A DNA stretch of 64,000 bases, from the NCBI RefSeq assembly GCF_016907515.1, contig NZ_JAFBBY010000001.1, positions 1,426,001 through 1,490,000 of the forward strand. The letters are read 5' to 3'. Below the pieces are notes generated by a model. That model saw only the letters and a list, made by a program, of their open reading frames with translations. It did no database searches and was not told where the DNA came from. The stretch is from Nocardioides nitrophenolicus. GTDB lineage: Bacteria; Actinomycetota; Actinomycetes; Propionibacteriales; Nocardioidaceae. The position numbers and the translations under genes are program-made. Below, one piece after another: positions 41,452 through 49,652 of the stretch; position 1 is the stretch's first letter, and every line of letters starts with the position of its first letter.

Positions 41452-42656
41452 GCCATCACCTCCGTCTTGAGCACCGAGCGGTGCCGGTCCATGTCCTTCC
41501 AGCCCAGTGCGTCGTCCGCGATCAGCACCGCCTGGATGTTCGCCGAGCCCTCCCCCGTCTGCCAGAGCTTGGCGAAGTTGAGGTAGAGCCCGATCGGGAG
41601 GTCGTCGCTGAACGCCGCACCCCCGAAGATCTCGGCGGTCGCCTGCGCCGCCCGGTTGCAGACCTCGCCCGCGTAGTACTTGGCGATCGAGCTCTGCCGG
41701 GTCGCCAGGTCGCCGTCGTCGTAACGGGCGGCCGCGGCCTGCACCAGCGAGCGGGCGGCGGCGACCTCGACCGTCATGTCGGCCAGCTGCTTCTTGACCA
41801 TCTGGAAGGAGCCGATCGGCTCGCCGAAGGCCGTGCGCTGGTTGGCGTACTCCAGCGCGGCGTCGAGGCAGGCCTGCGCCAGGCCGACCGAGCGGGAGGC
41901 CACGGTCAGGCGGCCGTAGTCCATCGCGTTCATCGCCACGACGAAGCCACCTCCCTCCTCGCCGAGCACGGCGTCCGCCGGCACCCGGACGTCGGTGAGG
42001 CTGACCGCGTTGGTCGGCATCAGCTTGCCGAGGCCCCGGCAGGGCACCCGGGTCGCCTCGAAGCCGGGAGTGTCGGTCGGCACCAGGAAGGCCGTGACGC
42101 CCCGGTGCCCCGCGGCGGGGTCGGTCTTGGCGTAGACGATGACCACGTCGGCCACGTTGGCGTTGGTGATCCACAGCTTCGCGCCGTTGATGACGTAGGA
42201 GTCCCCGTCGCGGACCGCGCGGGTGCGCATCGCGCCCAGGAAGTCCGACCCGCCGTCGGGCTCGGTCATCGCGTTGGCGCCGAGCAGCTCGCCGCCGATC
42301 AGTCCCGGCACCCAGCGCTCGGCCTGGGTGGGCGAGCCCCAGTTCGCGATGGTCAACGGGACCGTCGCGGCCTGCAGGTTCATCGACGCGGACAGCGGCG
42401 GATAGACCCAGGCCAGCGACTCGGACACCGCGGCCAACGCCCGGAACCCGGCCCCGGTGCCGCCGTACCGCTCGGCGAAGCAGCAGCCGAAGAAGCCCAG
42501 CTCACCCATCTCGCGATAGAGGTCGCGCGGGAACTCCCCAGCGGCCTCACGGTCGGCTACGGTGGGCCGCACTTCGCGAAGGCCCCAGGAGCGGACCAGC
42601 GCGCCGATCTCAGCGGCCACGGACTCCTGGTCGTCCCTCTCGGTTGTTGCGGTCAT
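41448..42656 (-). CDS. Acyl-CoA dehydrogenase
   Basis: 402 aa ACAD: NAMTEPDGGSDFLGA, LWITNANVADVVIV and YANQRTAFGEPIGSFQ. The catalytic loop reads WQTGEGSANIQ with Glu369 in the canonical place; the helix-G site is DYGRL (no Glu). ATG at 42656 follows AAAGGGA. Co-transcribed with the BadI/MenB-like crotonase, it would fit dehydrogenation of an alicyclic acyl-CoA before ring opening. Divergent from the GntR gene. Confidence 0.9.
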   Translation of the reverse strand: MTATTERDDQESVAAEIGALVRSWGLREVRPTVADREAAGEFPRDLYREMGELGFFGCCFAERYGGTGAGFRALAAVSESLAWVYPPLSASMNLQAATVPLTIANWGSPTQAERWVPGLIGGELLGANAMTEPDGGSDFLGAMRTRAVRDGDSYVINGAKLWITNANVADVVIVYAKTDPAAGHRGVTAFLVPTDTPGFEATRVPCRGLGKLMPTNAVSLTDVRVPADAVLGEEGGGFVVAMNAMDYGRLTVASRSVGLAQACLDAALEYANQRTAFGEPIGSFQMVKKQLADMTVEVAAARSLVQAAAARYDDGDLATRQSSIAKYYAGEVCNRAAQATAEIFGGAAFSDDLPIGLYLNFAKLWQTGEGSANIQAVLIADDALGWKDMDRHRSVLKTEVMA

Positions 42657-42751
42657 CGCGATCCCTTTCTTGTTCGATCATCTCGGCACCCGGGCCCACG
42701 GAAGGAGTCCCTTCGGCACTACTCGCGGATCAGGCCGTCCGGGCGGCTCGT

Positions 42752-42775
42752 TCTGTAATAATGTTCGGCATCGAT
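42752..42775. promoter_or_regulatory. AT-rich operator/promoter island h
   Basis: TCTGTAATAATGTTCGGCATC, 19 bp before the GntR start codon. It resembles island a (TAATAAT core) and overlaps the likely -10 of the regulator gene, as expected for autoregulation. Confidence 0.5.
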
Positions 42776-42793
42776 TTACTGGAGGGCATCCCA

Positions 42794-43552
42794 ATGACGT
42801 CTCTGAACCAGTCGGCGGCGCAGCGGCCGCCGAAGGCAGCCATGCTGGTGGCCCAGCGGATCGTCCAGGACGCCCTGCGCGCGGGACTCGGGGAGGGCGA
42901 CCTGCTGGCGCCCGAGAAGGTGATGCTGGAGAAGTACCAGACCGGCCGCGGGACGCTGCGCGAAGCGCTGCGCCTGCTGGAGTTCCAGGGAGTCATCGCC
43001 CTCAAGCCCGGTCCCCGCGGCGGCCCGGTCCTGCAGAGCCCCAGCGCCACCCACCTCGGCAGCACGCTGGTGCTGCTCATGCAGCTGCGCTCGGCGCCCT
43101 TCCGGACGATCGTCGAGGTGCGCTCGGCCGTGGAGCCGATGATCAGCAGCATGGCCGCCAACAAGATGACCGACGAGGAGCTCCTCGAGCTGCGCGGCAC
43201 GGTCGACCAGATGCGCGACGAGATCGACGACCAGTACTCCTTCCTCGACGCCAACAAGCGCTTCCACGACGTCATCGCCTGGTCGTCCGGCAACGCGCTG
43301 TTCGGCTACCTCATCGAGTCGCTGCTCTCGATCATGGACGGCACCCTGATCGGCATCGACTACCCGCAGTACCGCCGCGAGGCGATCCTCAAGGCCCACC
43401 AGGAGATCTACGACGCCCTCGAGTCCCGCGACCCCGATGTCGCGATGGACCGGATGCGCGAGCACATCCAGGCCTACGAGCGGTACGCCGAGCGCAAGTT
43501 CCCCCAGGTGATGAACGAGATCATCCCGTGGGAGCAGCGCTTCTTCTCCTGA
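42794..43552 (+). CDS. GntR family regulator, FadR/FCD subfamily
   Basis: 252 aa. N-terminal winged helix about residues 15-80 (LLAPEKVMLEKYQTGRGTLR, EALRLLEFQGVIAL) followed by a helical FCD ligand-binding domain (VRSAVEPMISSMAANKM, DANKRFHDVIAWSSGN, HQEIYDAL, MREHIQAYERYAE). FCD proteins bind carboxylates, often with a metal held by Asp/His, and usually repress. ATG at 42794 follows GGAGGG. It is the only DNA-binding regulator in the window and is flanked by island h, so it is the leading candidate for control of the whole cluster. Confidence 0.9.
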   Translation: MTSLNQSAAQRPPKAAMLVAQRIVQDALRAGLGEGDLLAPEKVMLEKYQTGRGTLREALRLLEFQGVIALKPGPRGGPVLQSPSATHLGSTLVLLMQLRSAPFRTIVEVRSAVEPMISSMAANKMTDEELLELRGTVDQMRDEIDDQYSFLDANKRFHDVIAWSSGNALFGYLIESLLSIMDGTLIGIDYPQYRREAILKAHQEIYDALESRDPDVAMDRMREHIQAYERYAERKFPQVMNEIIPWEQRFFS

Positions 43553-43573
43553 GCCCGGGCCGCGACGGACGCG

Positions 43574-43616
43574 ACGAGAGGTCGCGTCGGGACGACCTCC
43601 CGGCGCGACCTCTCGT
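43574..43616. terminator. Hairpin terminator
   Basis: 13-bp stem (ACGAGAGGTCGCG / CGCGACCTCTCGT) with a 17-nt loop between the convergent GntR and livF genes. Confidence 0.65.
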
Positions 43617-43626
43617 GTCATCTCGC

Positions 43627-44349
43627 TCAGCGCGGCTCGGCGAGGGCGGCCTCGCCCAGGAAGGCCCGCAGGACCGAGGCGTTGTTGCGGGCCTCGCTCG
43701 CCTTCCCGGTGTAGACCACCTCGCCGCGGGCCACCGCCACCACGTCGTCCGCGATGTCGAGCCCGGCCTCGGCGTTCTGCTCCACCATGAGGATCGCGAT
43801 GCCGGAGTCGGCCATCTCGCGGGCCTTGGCGAGGATCGAGTCGACGACCGCGGGCGCCAGGCCCATCGACGGCTCGTCGAGCAGCATCACCTTCGGCTGC
43901 GACATCAGCGCCCGGCCGAAGGCCAGCATCTGCTGCTCGCCGCCGCTCAGCAGGCCCGCCGCCGAGTTGGCCCGATCCTTGAGGATGGGGAACATCTCGT
44001 GCACCCGCGCCAGGGTCTCGGCCATCTCGGCCTTCGCCGCGGTGTAGGCGCCCATCCGGAGGTTCTCGGCCACCGTGAGCGGACCGAAGACCCGCCGCCC
44101 CTCGGGCACCAGGGCCACCCCGCGCCGCACGATCCGGTGCGGCGCCATGCCGGCGATCTCGACGCCCTCGAGCCGCACGCTGCCCGAGTCCGGCCGGAGC
44201 AGCCCGGCCACCGCGTTCATCGAGGTCGTCTTCCCCGCGCCGTTGGCGCCGAGGACCAGCGTGATCCGTCCCGGGTGCGCCGCCATGGACACCCCACGGA
44301 CCGCCTGGACCTTGCCGTAGCTGACATGCAGGTCGTCGATCTCAAGCAT
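43627..44349 (-). CDS. livF: Branched-chain-type ABC transporter ATPase (LivF-like)
   Basis: 240 aa ATPase of the high-affinity branched-chain amino acid/amide importer family: Walker A GANGAGKTT, Q-loop, signature LLSGGEQQML, Walker B VMLLDEPS. ATG at 44349 overlaps livG by 8 nt. Last gene of the transport unit. In catabolic clusters of actinobacteria such Liv-type systems often import aromatic or alicyclic acids rather than leucine. Confidence 0.92.
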   Translation of the reverse strand: MLEIDDLHVSYGKVQAVRGVSMAAHPGRITLVLGANGAGKTTSMNAVAGLLRPDSGSVRLEGVEIAGMAPHRIVRRGVALVPEGRRVFGPLTVAENLRMGAYTAAKAEMAETLARVHEMFPILKDRANSAAGLLSGGEQQMLAFGRALMSQPKVMLLDEPSMGLAPAVVDSILAKAREMADSGIAILMVEQNAEAGLDIADDVVAVARGEVVYTGKASEARNNASVLRAFLGEAALAEPR

Positions 44350-45145
44350 GCTCGCGCCACTTCCTTCCGAGGTAGGCCTCCTGGACCTGGGGATCGCGGA
44401 CCACGTCCTCGGGGCGTCCCTGCGCGATCAGCTTGCCGAAGTTCATCGCGAAGACGTGGTCACAGGTGTCGATCATCATCTGGACGTCGTGCTCGACCAG
44501 GAGCTGGCACAGGCCTTCCGAGCGCAGCTGCTTGAGCAGCGCGCTGATCTCCGCGCGCTCGGTCTGGTTCATGCCCGCGGTCGGCTCGTCGAGCAGGAGC
44601 AGGCGGGGGTCGGTCGCGATCGCCCGCGCGATCTCGACGCGCCGCTGCGTCCCGTACGACAGCTCCGAGGGGTAGAACGACTCGAAGCCGGTCAGGTCGG
44701 CCCGCTTGATCGCCTCCTCGGTGGCCGGCGAGCTGCCGGTCCCCAGGATCCGCGCGACCAGGCCGGGCCGCTCGTCCTTGCGGCCGTCCGCACCCAACCG
44801 CACGTTCGCGCGCACGTCCAGGTCCGGCAGCAGCCGCACCGTCTGGAAGGTGCGCGCCACCCGCTTGCGCGCGATCGCCGAGGCCGGCGCGTTCTGGTAC
44901 GGCTCACCGTCGAACAGCAGCTCGCCGCTGGTCAGCCTCGTCAGCCGGGTCATCGCGCCGATCAGGGTGCTCTTGCCCGAGCCGTTGGGCCCGATGATGC
45001 CGTAGATGAGGCCCGGCATGAGCTGGAGCGAGACGCCGTCGACGGCCTTGACGCCACCGAAGTGCACCTTGACGTCGCGGGCCTCGAAGACCGGCGTACC
45101 GGTCGCGGGGACGGCGGGCGTCGGGTCGGAGATCGAGGTCGTCAC
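44342..45145 (-). CDS. livG: Branched-chain-type ABC transporter ATPase (LivG-like)
   Basis: 267 aa ATPase: Walker A GPNGSGKST, signature LSYGTQRRVEIA (the LivG form, with Y-G-T in place of the plain LSGGQ), Walker B LLLLDEPTAGMN, and a long N-terminal extension of about 20 residues rich in Pro/Thr. Overlaps livM by 4 nt upstream and livF by 8 nt downstream. Second ATPase of the LivFG heterodimer. Confidence 0.92.
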   Translation of the reverse strand: MTTSISDPTPAVPATGTPVFEARDVKVHFGGVKAVDGVSLQLMPGLIYGIIGPNGSGKSTLIGAMTRLTRLTSGELLFDGEPYQNAPASAIARKRVARTFQTVRLLPDLDVRANVRLGADGRKDERPGLVARILGTGSSPATEEAIKRADLTGFESFYPSELSYGTQRRVEIARAIATDPRLLLLDEPTAGMNQTERAEISALLKQLRSEGLCQLLVEHDVQMMIDTCDHVFAMNFGKLIAQGRPEDVVRDPQVQEAYLGRKWREHA

Positions 45146-46122
45146 AGCTTGGCTCCCATCGGCTCGTCACCGCGATGCGCGGCCTCGGCCATCGTGCTCT
45201 CGACGTGCGGACCGTCGTCGCCGGACTCGCGCGCCTCCTCGGCGGCCATCGCCGCCCTGACCTCACTGCTCCCGGCCCGTCGCCGGCGCAGCACCGCCAG
45301 CTTGCCCTGGACGTAGAGGCCGTAGATGCCGCGCGGCATCAGGACCGCCGCGAAGGCGACGATGACGCCGTACACGAGCTCCTGCCACTCGCCGATGACC
45401 TGGAGCACGTCGGGCAGCCAGGTGAAGACGACCGCGCCGATGACCGCGCCCTTCCACGACAGCGAGCCGCCGACGATGATCATCGTGAGCGCGAGGACGA
45501 TCAGGTGGAAGCCGATGTCGAGCGGCGTCACGGCGCTGCGCACCAGGATGTTCATCGCGCCGGCGCAGGCGCCGAGCGCGCCGCTGACCGTGAACGCGAC
45601 CAGGCGGTAGCGGCGCACCCGGATGCCGACCGAGGCCGCGAGCTCCGGGTCGTCGCGCACGGCGTCCACCCGGCGGCCGATCTTGCCCCGCTCGCTCAAC
45701 GCGACCAGCACCAGGACCACCACGAGGAAGGTCCACATATGGGTCATCGTGAAGTCCGTGATCACGCCGTAGCGGCCGGTCGCACCGCCGGTGGTCTCCC
45801 CACCGTTGATGGCGACCACGCTGATGATCAGGTCGAAGGCGACCGTGGCCATGGCGAGGGTGAGGCCGTTGAGCCGGTTGATGAGGAGACCGACGATCAG
45901 GACGACGACGGCGCCGAGCACCGTCGTGATCAGGATCGTCGGGAGGGCCGTCATCTCGTGGTCGAGGACCAGGACGGCCCCGGCGTAGCAGCCGATGCCG
46001 TAGGCACCGACGCCCGCGAAGGAGAACACTCCCATCCGGAGCGGGACCTGGATGCTGAGGGCCAGCAGCAGGCCGGTGATGCTCGCCTGGATGAGGACGA
46101 GGTTGGTGTCATACCAGCTCAC
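45142..46122 (-). CDS. livM: Branched-chain-type ABC transporter permease (LivM-like)
   Basis: 326 aa permease with about nine hydrophobic segments and the family loop ERGKIGRRVDAVRDDPELAASVGI. The C-terminus carries a charged cytoplasmic tail of about 50 residues that is longer than usual. The GTG at 46122 overlaps the livH stop and follows GGAGG; an upstream ATG at 46248 lies inside livH and is rejected. Confidence 0.9.
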   Translation of the reverse strand: MSWYDTNLVLIQASITGLLLALSIQVPLRMGVFSFAGVGAYGIGCYAGAVLVLDHEMTALPTILITTVLGAVVVLIVGLLINRLNGLTLAMATVAFDLIISVVAINGGETTGGATGRYGVITDFTMTHMWTFLVVVLVLVALSERGKIGRRVDAVRDDPELAASVGIRVRRYRLVAFTVSGALGACAGAMNILVRSAVTPLDIGFHLIVLALTMIIVGGSLSWKGAVIGAVVFTWLPDVLQVIGEWQELVYGVIVAFAAVLMPRGIYGLYVQGKLAVLRRRRAGSSEVRAAMAAEEARESGDDGPHVESTMAEAAHRGDEPMGAKL

Positions 46123-47006
46123 GTACGACGCACCTCCTTGCGCCCGAAGACGCCGGTCGGACGGACGAGAAGGACGAGGAAGATGAGGCCGAAGGACACG
46201 GCCTCGACCCAGGAGCCACTGGTCTGGGTGAGGACCCACACCTCGCACGCGGCCAGCACGTAGGCGCCGAAGGCGACGCCGCGCATGCTGCCCACGCCGC
46301 CGAGGATGATGCAGGCGAAGGCCTTGACGAGCAGGGTGTCACCGCTCTCCGCGGTGATGGCGCCCAGCCCGAAGGTGAACAGGATGCCGGCGAGGCCGGC
46401 GAGACCACCCGAGACCGCCATCGTCGCCAGGGCGAGCCGGCGACGGTGCACGCCCATCAGCGAGGCCACCTCGGTGTCGACGCCGATCGCGCGCAGGGCC
46501 AGGCCCTGACGGGAGCGGCGCAGCCAGAAGGCCATCGCCGCCCACAGGATCGCGGCCAGCACGATGGTGATCACCGCGATGTTGGTGATCCGCAGGTCGC
46601 CGACCTGCCAGGTGTGGACCGTGAAGGACGACTCCCGCAGCCCGAACGGGACGGAGTGCGTGTTGTGCTGGGCGATGGCCAGCGGGATGATCGCGATCCC
46701 GATGCCGCCGATGAGCACCTGCATCTCGGCGGTGCGCTTGTCACGTGCGCGTCTGATGATCTGCTCGAAGGCGAGCACCTGGACCAACAGGGACATCACG
46801 GCGCCGACGGCGATGCCGATCAGCAGCACGGGGACGAACGGCAGCGTGGTGTGCTCCAGGATCAGGTATCCGGAGAAGACCGAGAACATGAAGATCGAGC
46901 CGTGGGAGAAGTTCAGGATGTCGATCGTGCCCCAGGTGAGGCTCATCCCGAGGGCGAACAGCAGATAGATGGAGCCCAGGGTCACGACGCTCAGCAGGTC
47001 CTGCAC
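46119..47006 (-). CDS. livH: Branched-chain-type ABC transporter permease (LivH-like)
   Basis: 295 aa permease: the N-terminal LGSIYLLFALGMSLTWGTIDILNFSHG is the LivH hallmark, and LALRAIGVDTEVASLMGVHRRRLALA the cytoplasmic coupling loop. GTG at 47006 with GGAGGAG 3 nt upstream. It follows livK after a 94-bp gap that holds a very stable hairpin, so it is probably made at a lower level than the binding protein. Confidence 0.9.
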   Translation of the reverse strand: MQDLLSVVTLGSIYLLFALGMSLTWGTIDILNFSHGSIFMFSVFSGYLILEHTTLPFVPVLLIGIAVGAVMSLLVQVLAFEQIIRRARDKRTAEMQVLIGGIGIAIIPLAIAQHNTHSVPFGLRESSFTVHTWQVGDLRITNIAVITIVLAAILWAAMAFWLRRSRQGLALRAIGVDTEVASLMGVHRRRLALATMAVSGGLAGLAGILFTFGLGAITAESGDTLLVKAFACIILGGVGSMRGVAFGAYVLAACEVWVLTQTSGSWVEAVSFGLIFLVLLVRPTGVFGRKEVRRT

Positions 47007-47052
47007 AGCTCCTCCAATCAGGTGACGGGGATGGTCGGGTGGTGGACGAGAA

Positions 47053-47094
47053 CCGGTGCGGCGAGGGGTCGGGACCGACCCCTCGCCGCACCGG
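47053..47094 (-). terminator. Strong hairpin between livK and livH
   Basis: A perfect 20-bp inverted repeat with a 2-nt centre just after the livK stop. Probably a partial terminator or mRNA stabiliser that lets livK be made in excess over the permease and ATPases, as is common for binding proteins. Confidence 0.7.
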
Positions 47095-47100
47095 CCGGGA

Positions 47101-48291
47101 TCACTCGCCAGAGCCCTCGTAGAGGATGTGCTCGCCGCCGTCGCGGTACTCGATCACGACGCCGGGGACCACGAGGTCCTGGTCGACCCACTTCAGGTCG
47201 GTGCCGAGCGCGCCGTCGAAGGACGACTCGGCGACCTTGGCCATCGCGTCCTTGATCGACTCGCGGTCGGCGGACTGCGCCTCCTTGAGCGAGCGGGCGA
47301 GGAACCACGCGGCGTCGTACGCCTCGGCCGCGTAGTTCAGCGGCGCCTCGCCGTACTCGTCCTGGTAGAGCTTCGTGAAGGTCTGGCTCGACTCCGCCGA
47401 CATCGCCGAGTTGAAGTCGGCCGCCCACACCATGCCGTCGGCGTCCGCGCCGGCCGGCTTGAGGTTGCCGGCGCTGGCGCCCGAGTTGCCGAGCACCGGG
47501 CCGTCGTACCCGGCCTGGCGCAGCTGCGTCATCGCGGTCGGGTTGGACGCGCCCACCAGCAGGATCGAGACGATGTCGGGCTTGGACTTGAGGATCTGCG
47601 AGATCGGCGCGGAGAAGTCCTGCGTGGTCGCCTGGGTGCCGACCGAGGCGGTGACCTCGATGCCGAGGTCCTTGGCCATGCCCGGCAGGGTGTTCTTGCC
47701 GATGTCCTGCAGGGTCGGCGTGGCCTCGGTGTAGATGATGCCGATCGACTTGGCGCCGCTGTCCTTCAGGTACTTGGTCAGGTTGGTGTAGTACTCGCGC
47801 ATCAGCGGCGTCGCGCGCCAGGTGTAGTCACCGACCACGACGCCGTCCGAGCCGGCCTGGGTGTAGATGGTCGGCATCTTCTGCTTCTCGGCCAGCGGCG
47901 ACATGGCCACCGCCTCGTTGCTGGAGACCGAGCCGAAGACGGCCGAGATGTCGCCGCCGGTGGTCGCCTTGGTCATCTCCTGGGCAGCGGTCTGGGGCTC
48001 GCTCTTGGTGTCCTTGAGGTCCAGCTCCAGCTTCGAGCCCTCGAGGAAGTCGGTGTCGTTGATCTCCTTGATCGCCAGCTGGTAGCCCTTGTTGGCCGAG
48101 TTGCCGGCGAAGGCCACCACGCCGGTGGTCGGGTTGATCGACACGACCTTGATGGTCTTGGGCAGCTCGTCGCCCGCGGCCGGTCCGGCACCGCTTCCCG
48201 ACCCGCCACACGCAGACAGGGCGAACAGCGCGACCGCCGCCACCCCCGCCGCGGCTCCGCGACGCGTTCCGCGCCCGAAGATCCGGCCCAT
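47101..48291 (-). CDS. livK: Liv-type substrate-binding lipoprotein
   Basis: 396 aa periplasmic-binding-like protein, membrane-anchored: signal peptide with lipobox LSAC (Cys28), followed by a Gly/Ser linker. The mature part matches type 1 Liv-family binding proteins (VVSINPTTGVVAFAGNSANK, GYQLAIKEIND, VFGSVSSNEAVAMSPLAEK). ATG at 48291 follows AGGAGG; longer frames upstream are ignored because they cross the promoter. The ligand is probably the cluster's substrate or a derived acid. Confidence 0.9.
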   Translation of the reverse strand: MGRIFGRGTRRGAAAGVAAVALFALSACGGSGSGAGPAAGDELPKTIKVVSINPTTGVVAFAGNSANKGYQLAIKEINDTDFLEGSKLELDLKDTKSEPQTAAQEMTKATTGGDISAVFGSVSSNEAVAMSPLAEKQKMPTIYTQAGSDGVVVGDYTWRATPLMREYYTNLTKYLKDSGAKSIGIIYTEATPTLQDIGKNTLPGMAKDLGIEVTASVGTQATTQDFSAPISQILKSKPDIVSILLVGASNPTAMTQLRQAGYDGPVLGNSGASAGNLKPAGADADGMVWAADFNSAMSAESSQTFTKLYQDEYGEAPLNYAAEAYDAAWFLARSLKEAQSADRESIKDAMAKVAESSFDGALGTDLKWVDQDLVVPGVVIEYRDGGEHILYEGSGE

Positions 48292-48310
48292 GGGATACCT
48301 CCTGAGGTTC

Positions 48311-48342
48311 TTGATATTCATGCGCATCATTCGCATGTGATC
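48311..48342. promoter_or_regulatory. AT-rich operator/promoter island i
   Basis: TTGATATTCATGCGCATCAT and the following CGCATGTGATCC, 20 bp upstream of the livK start codon. Contains two half-site-like units (ATGCGCATCAT and CGCATGTGATC). Probably the livK promoter/operator. Confidence 0.55.
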
Positions 48343-48570
48343 CACACCATAGGCCCCCGGAAACGTCCTTGTCCAGCAATCTGTCGCGCGGATTGCCGAT
48401 CCGGCCCAAACCGGCGTCAGGACATGCCCAGGAAACGCACGAGGGCCGTCGAGCGTCCCCGCGCGAAACGACGCGGGACTCCGACGACCGGGGCGAGAAC
48501 GTCGAGACCGTGGATGGCGCCGGCGCACCCGCGGGCCTCGACGGGCCCGCGCTCACGTCCGTCGCACCAA
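48343..48570. other. Gene-free spacer between divergent livK and LLM units
   Basis: About 230 bp of GC-rich sequence between islands i and j. Frames that cross it have no recognisable protein and no ribosome site. I see nothing else in it. Confidence 0.5.
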
Positions 48571-48596
48571 TCCATGATTATGATAAGAATCATCTT
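48571..48596. promoter_or_regulatory. AT-rich operator/promoter island j
   Basis: ATGATT (48574-48579) and AATCAT (48588-48593) form an inverted repeat with an 8-nt spacer, 28 bp upstream of the LLM start. A good dimer-binding site candidate. Confidence 0.65.
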
Positions 48597-48620
48597 AGCC
48601 GACCGAGAGGCGAGTAGACG

Positions 48621-49652
48621 ATGCAGATCGGCGTGATCCTGGGCGACGTCCATGCGAGCGTGTCCCCCGTCGACCACCTCGACGGGCTGCTGCGCCAGGT
48701 CGAGGCCGCCCAGCGGGCGGGCGTCAGCCACATCACCATGGGCCAGCACTTCCTCTACGGCGACCTGCGCTGGCTCCAGCCGATCCCGACCCTGGCCCGG
48801 ATCGCCGCGGAGCTCGACGACCACGTCACCGTGGCGACCACCGTCGTCCAGGTGCCGCTGTACCACCCGGTGATGCTGGCCGAGGATCTCGCGACCCTCG
48901 ACATCCTCACCCGCGGGCGGCTCGTCGTCGGTGCCGGCGCCGGCTACCGCGAGGACGAGTTCGTCGCGCTCGGCGTCGACTTCTCCCGCCGTTTCGCGAT
49001 GTTCGACGAGGCGATCGAGCTGATGAAGCAGGCCTGGACCGCCGACACCGTCGAGTTCGAGGGCGCCTTCTGGACGGTCCGCGACGGCCAGCCGCACATC
49101 CGCCCGGTCCAGTCGCCCCACCCCCCGATCTGGATCGGCGCCCTCAAGGACCAGGGCGTACGCCGCTCGGCCCGGTTGGGCGACGGCTGGCCGATCACCC
49201 CCGAGACCCGGCTGCCCGAGCTGCTCCGGCTGCTCGCCGTCTACGAGGACGAGCGTGAGCGCCTGGGTCGACCCCAGGTCAAGCACCCGCTGCGGCGCGA
49301 GATCATCCCGGCCGCCACCACCGACGCGGCCTTCGCCCGCTTCGAGGGGATGGCCAAGGAGCGCCTCCTCGCCTACGCCAACCGCCAGCTCGCGACCCGC
49401 GACGCCGACGAGATCGCCCGCGAGTTCAGGGAGGTCGCCCGCAAGGAGACCTTCATCGGCACCCCCGACGAGTGCGTCGCCCAGATCACCGAGTTCGCCG
49501 CCCTGGCGCCGGTCGACACGATCCTGGTCCGCGCCCAGTGGCCGCACATGAGCTCGGACGAGGTGGTGGCCTACCTCGACGACCTCGGTCGCGACATCGT
49601 CCCCGCCGTCGCTGGCATCAGCAGCGTGAACCGGGTGGTCAGGCCGGGCTGA
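48621..49652 (+). CDS. Luciferase-like (LLM) flavin-dependent monooxygenase
   Basis: 343 aa LLM protein: MQIGVILGDVHASVSP, TMGQHFLYGDLRWLQPIP, GRLVVGAGAGYREDEF and SPHPPIWIGALKDQGVRRSAR match the other three copies. ATG at 48621 follows AGAGGCGAG. A single-gene unit, with its 3' end overlapping the convergent racemase by 14 nt. Cofactor and reaction as open as for its paralogues. Confidence 0.87.
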   Translation: MQIGVILGDVHASVSPVDHLDGLLRQVEAAQRAGVSHITMGQHFLYGDLRWLQPIPTLARIAAELDDHVTVATTVVQVPLYHPVMLAEDLATLDILTRGRLVVGAGAGYREDEFVALGVDFSRRFAMFDEAIELMKQAWTADTVEFEGAFWTVRDGQPHIRPVQSPHPPIWIGALKDQGVRRSARLGDGWPITPETRLPELLRLLAVYEDERERLGRPQVKHPLRREIIPAATTDAAFARFEGMAKERLLAYANRQLATRDADEIAREFREVARKETFIGTPDECVAQITEFAALAPVDTILVRAQWPHMSSDEVVAYLDDLGRDIVPAVAGISSVNRVVRPG

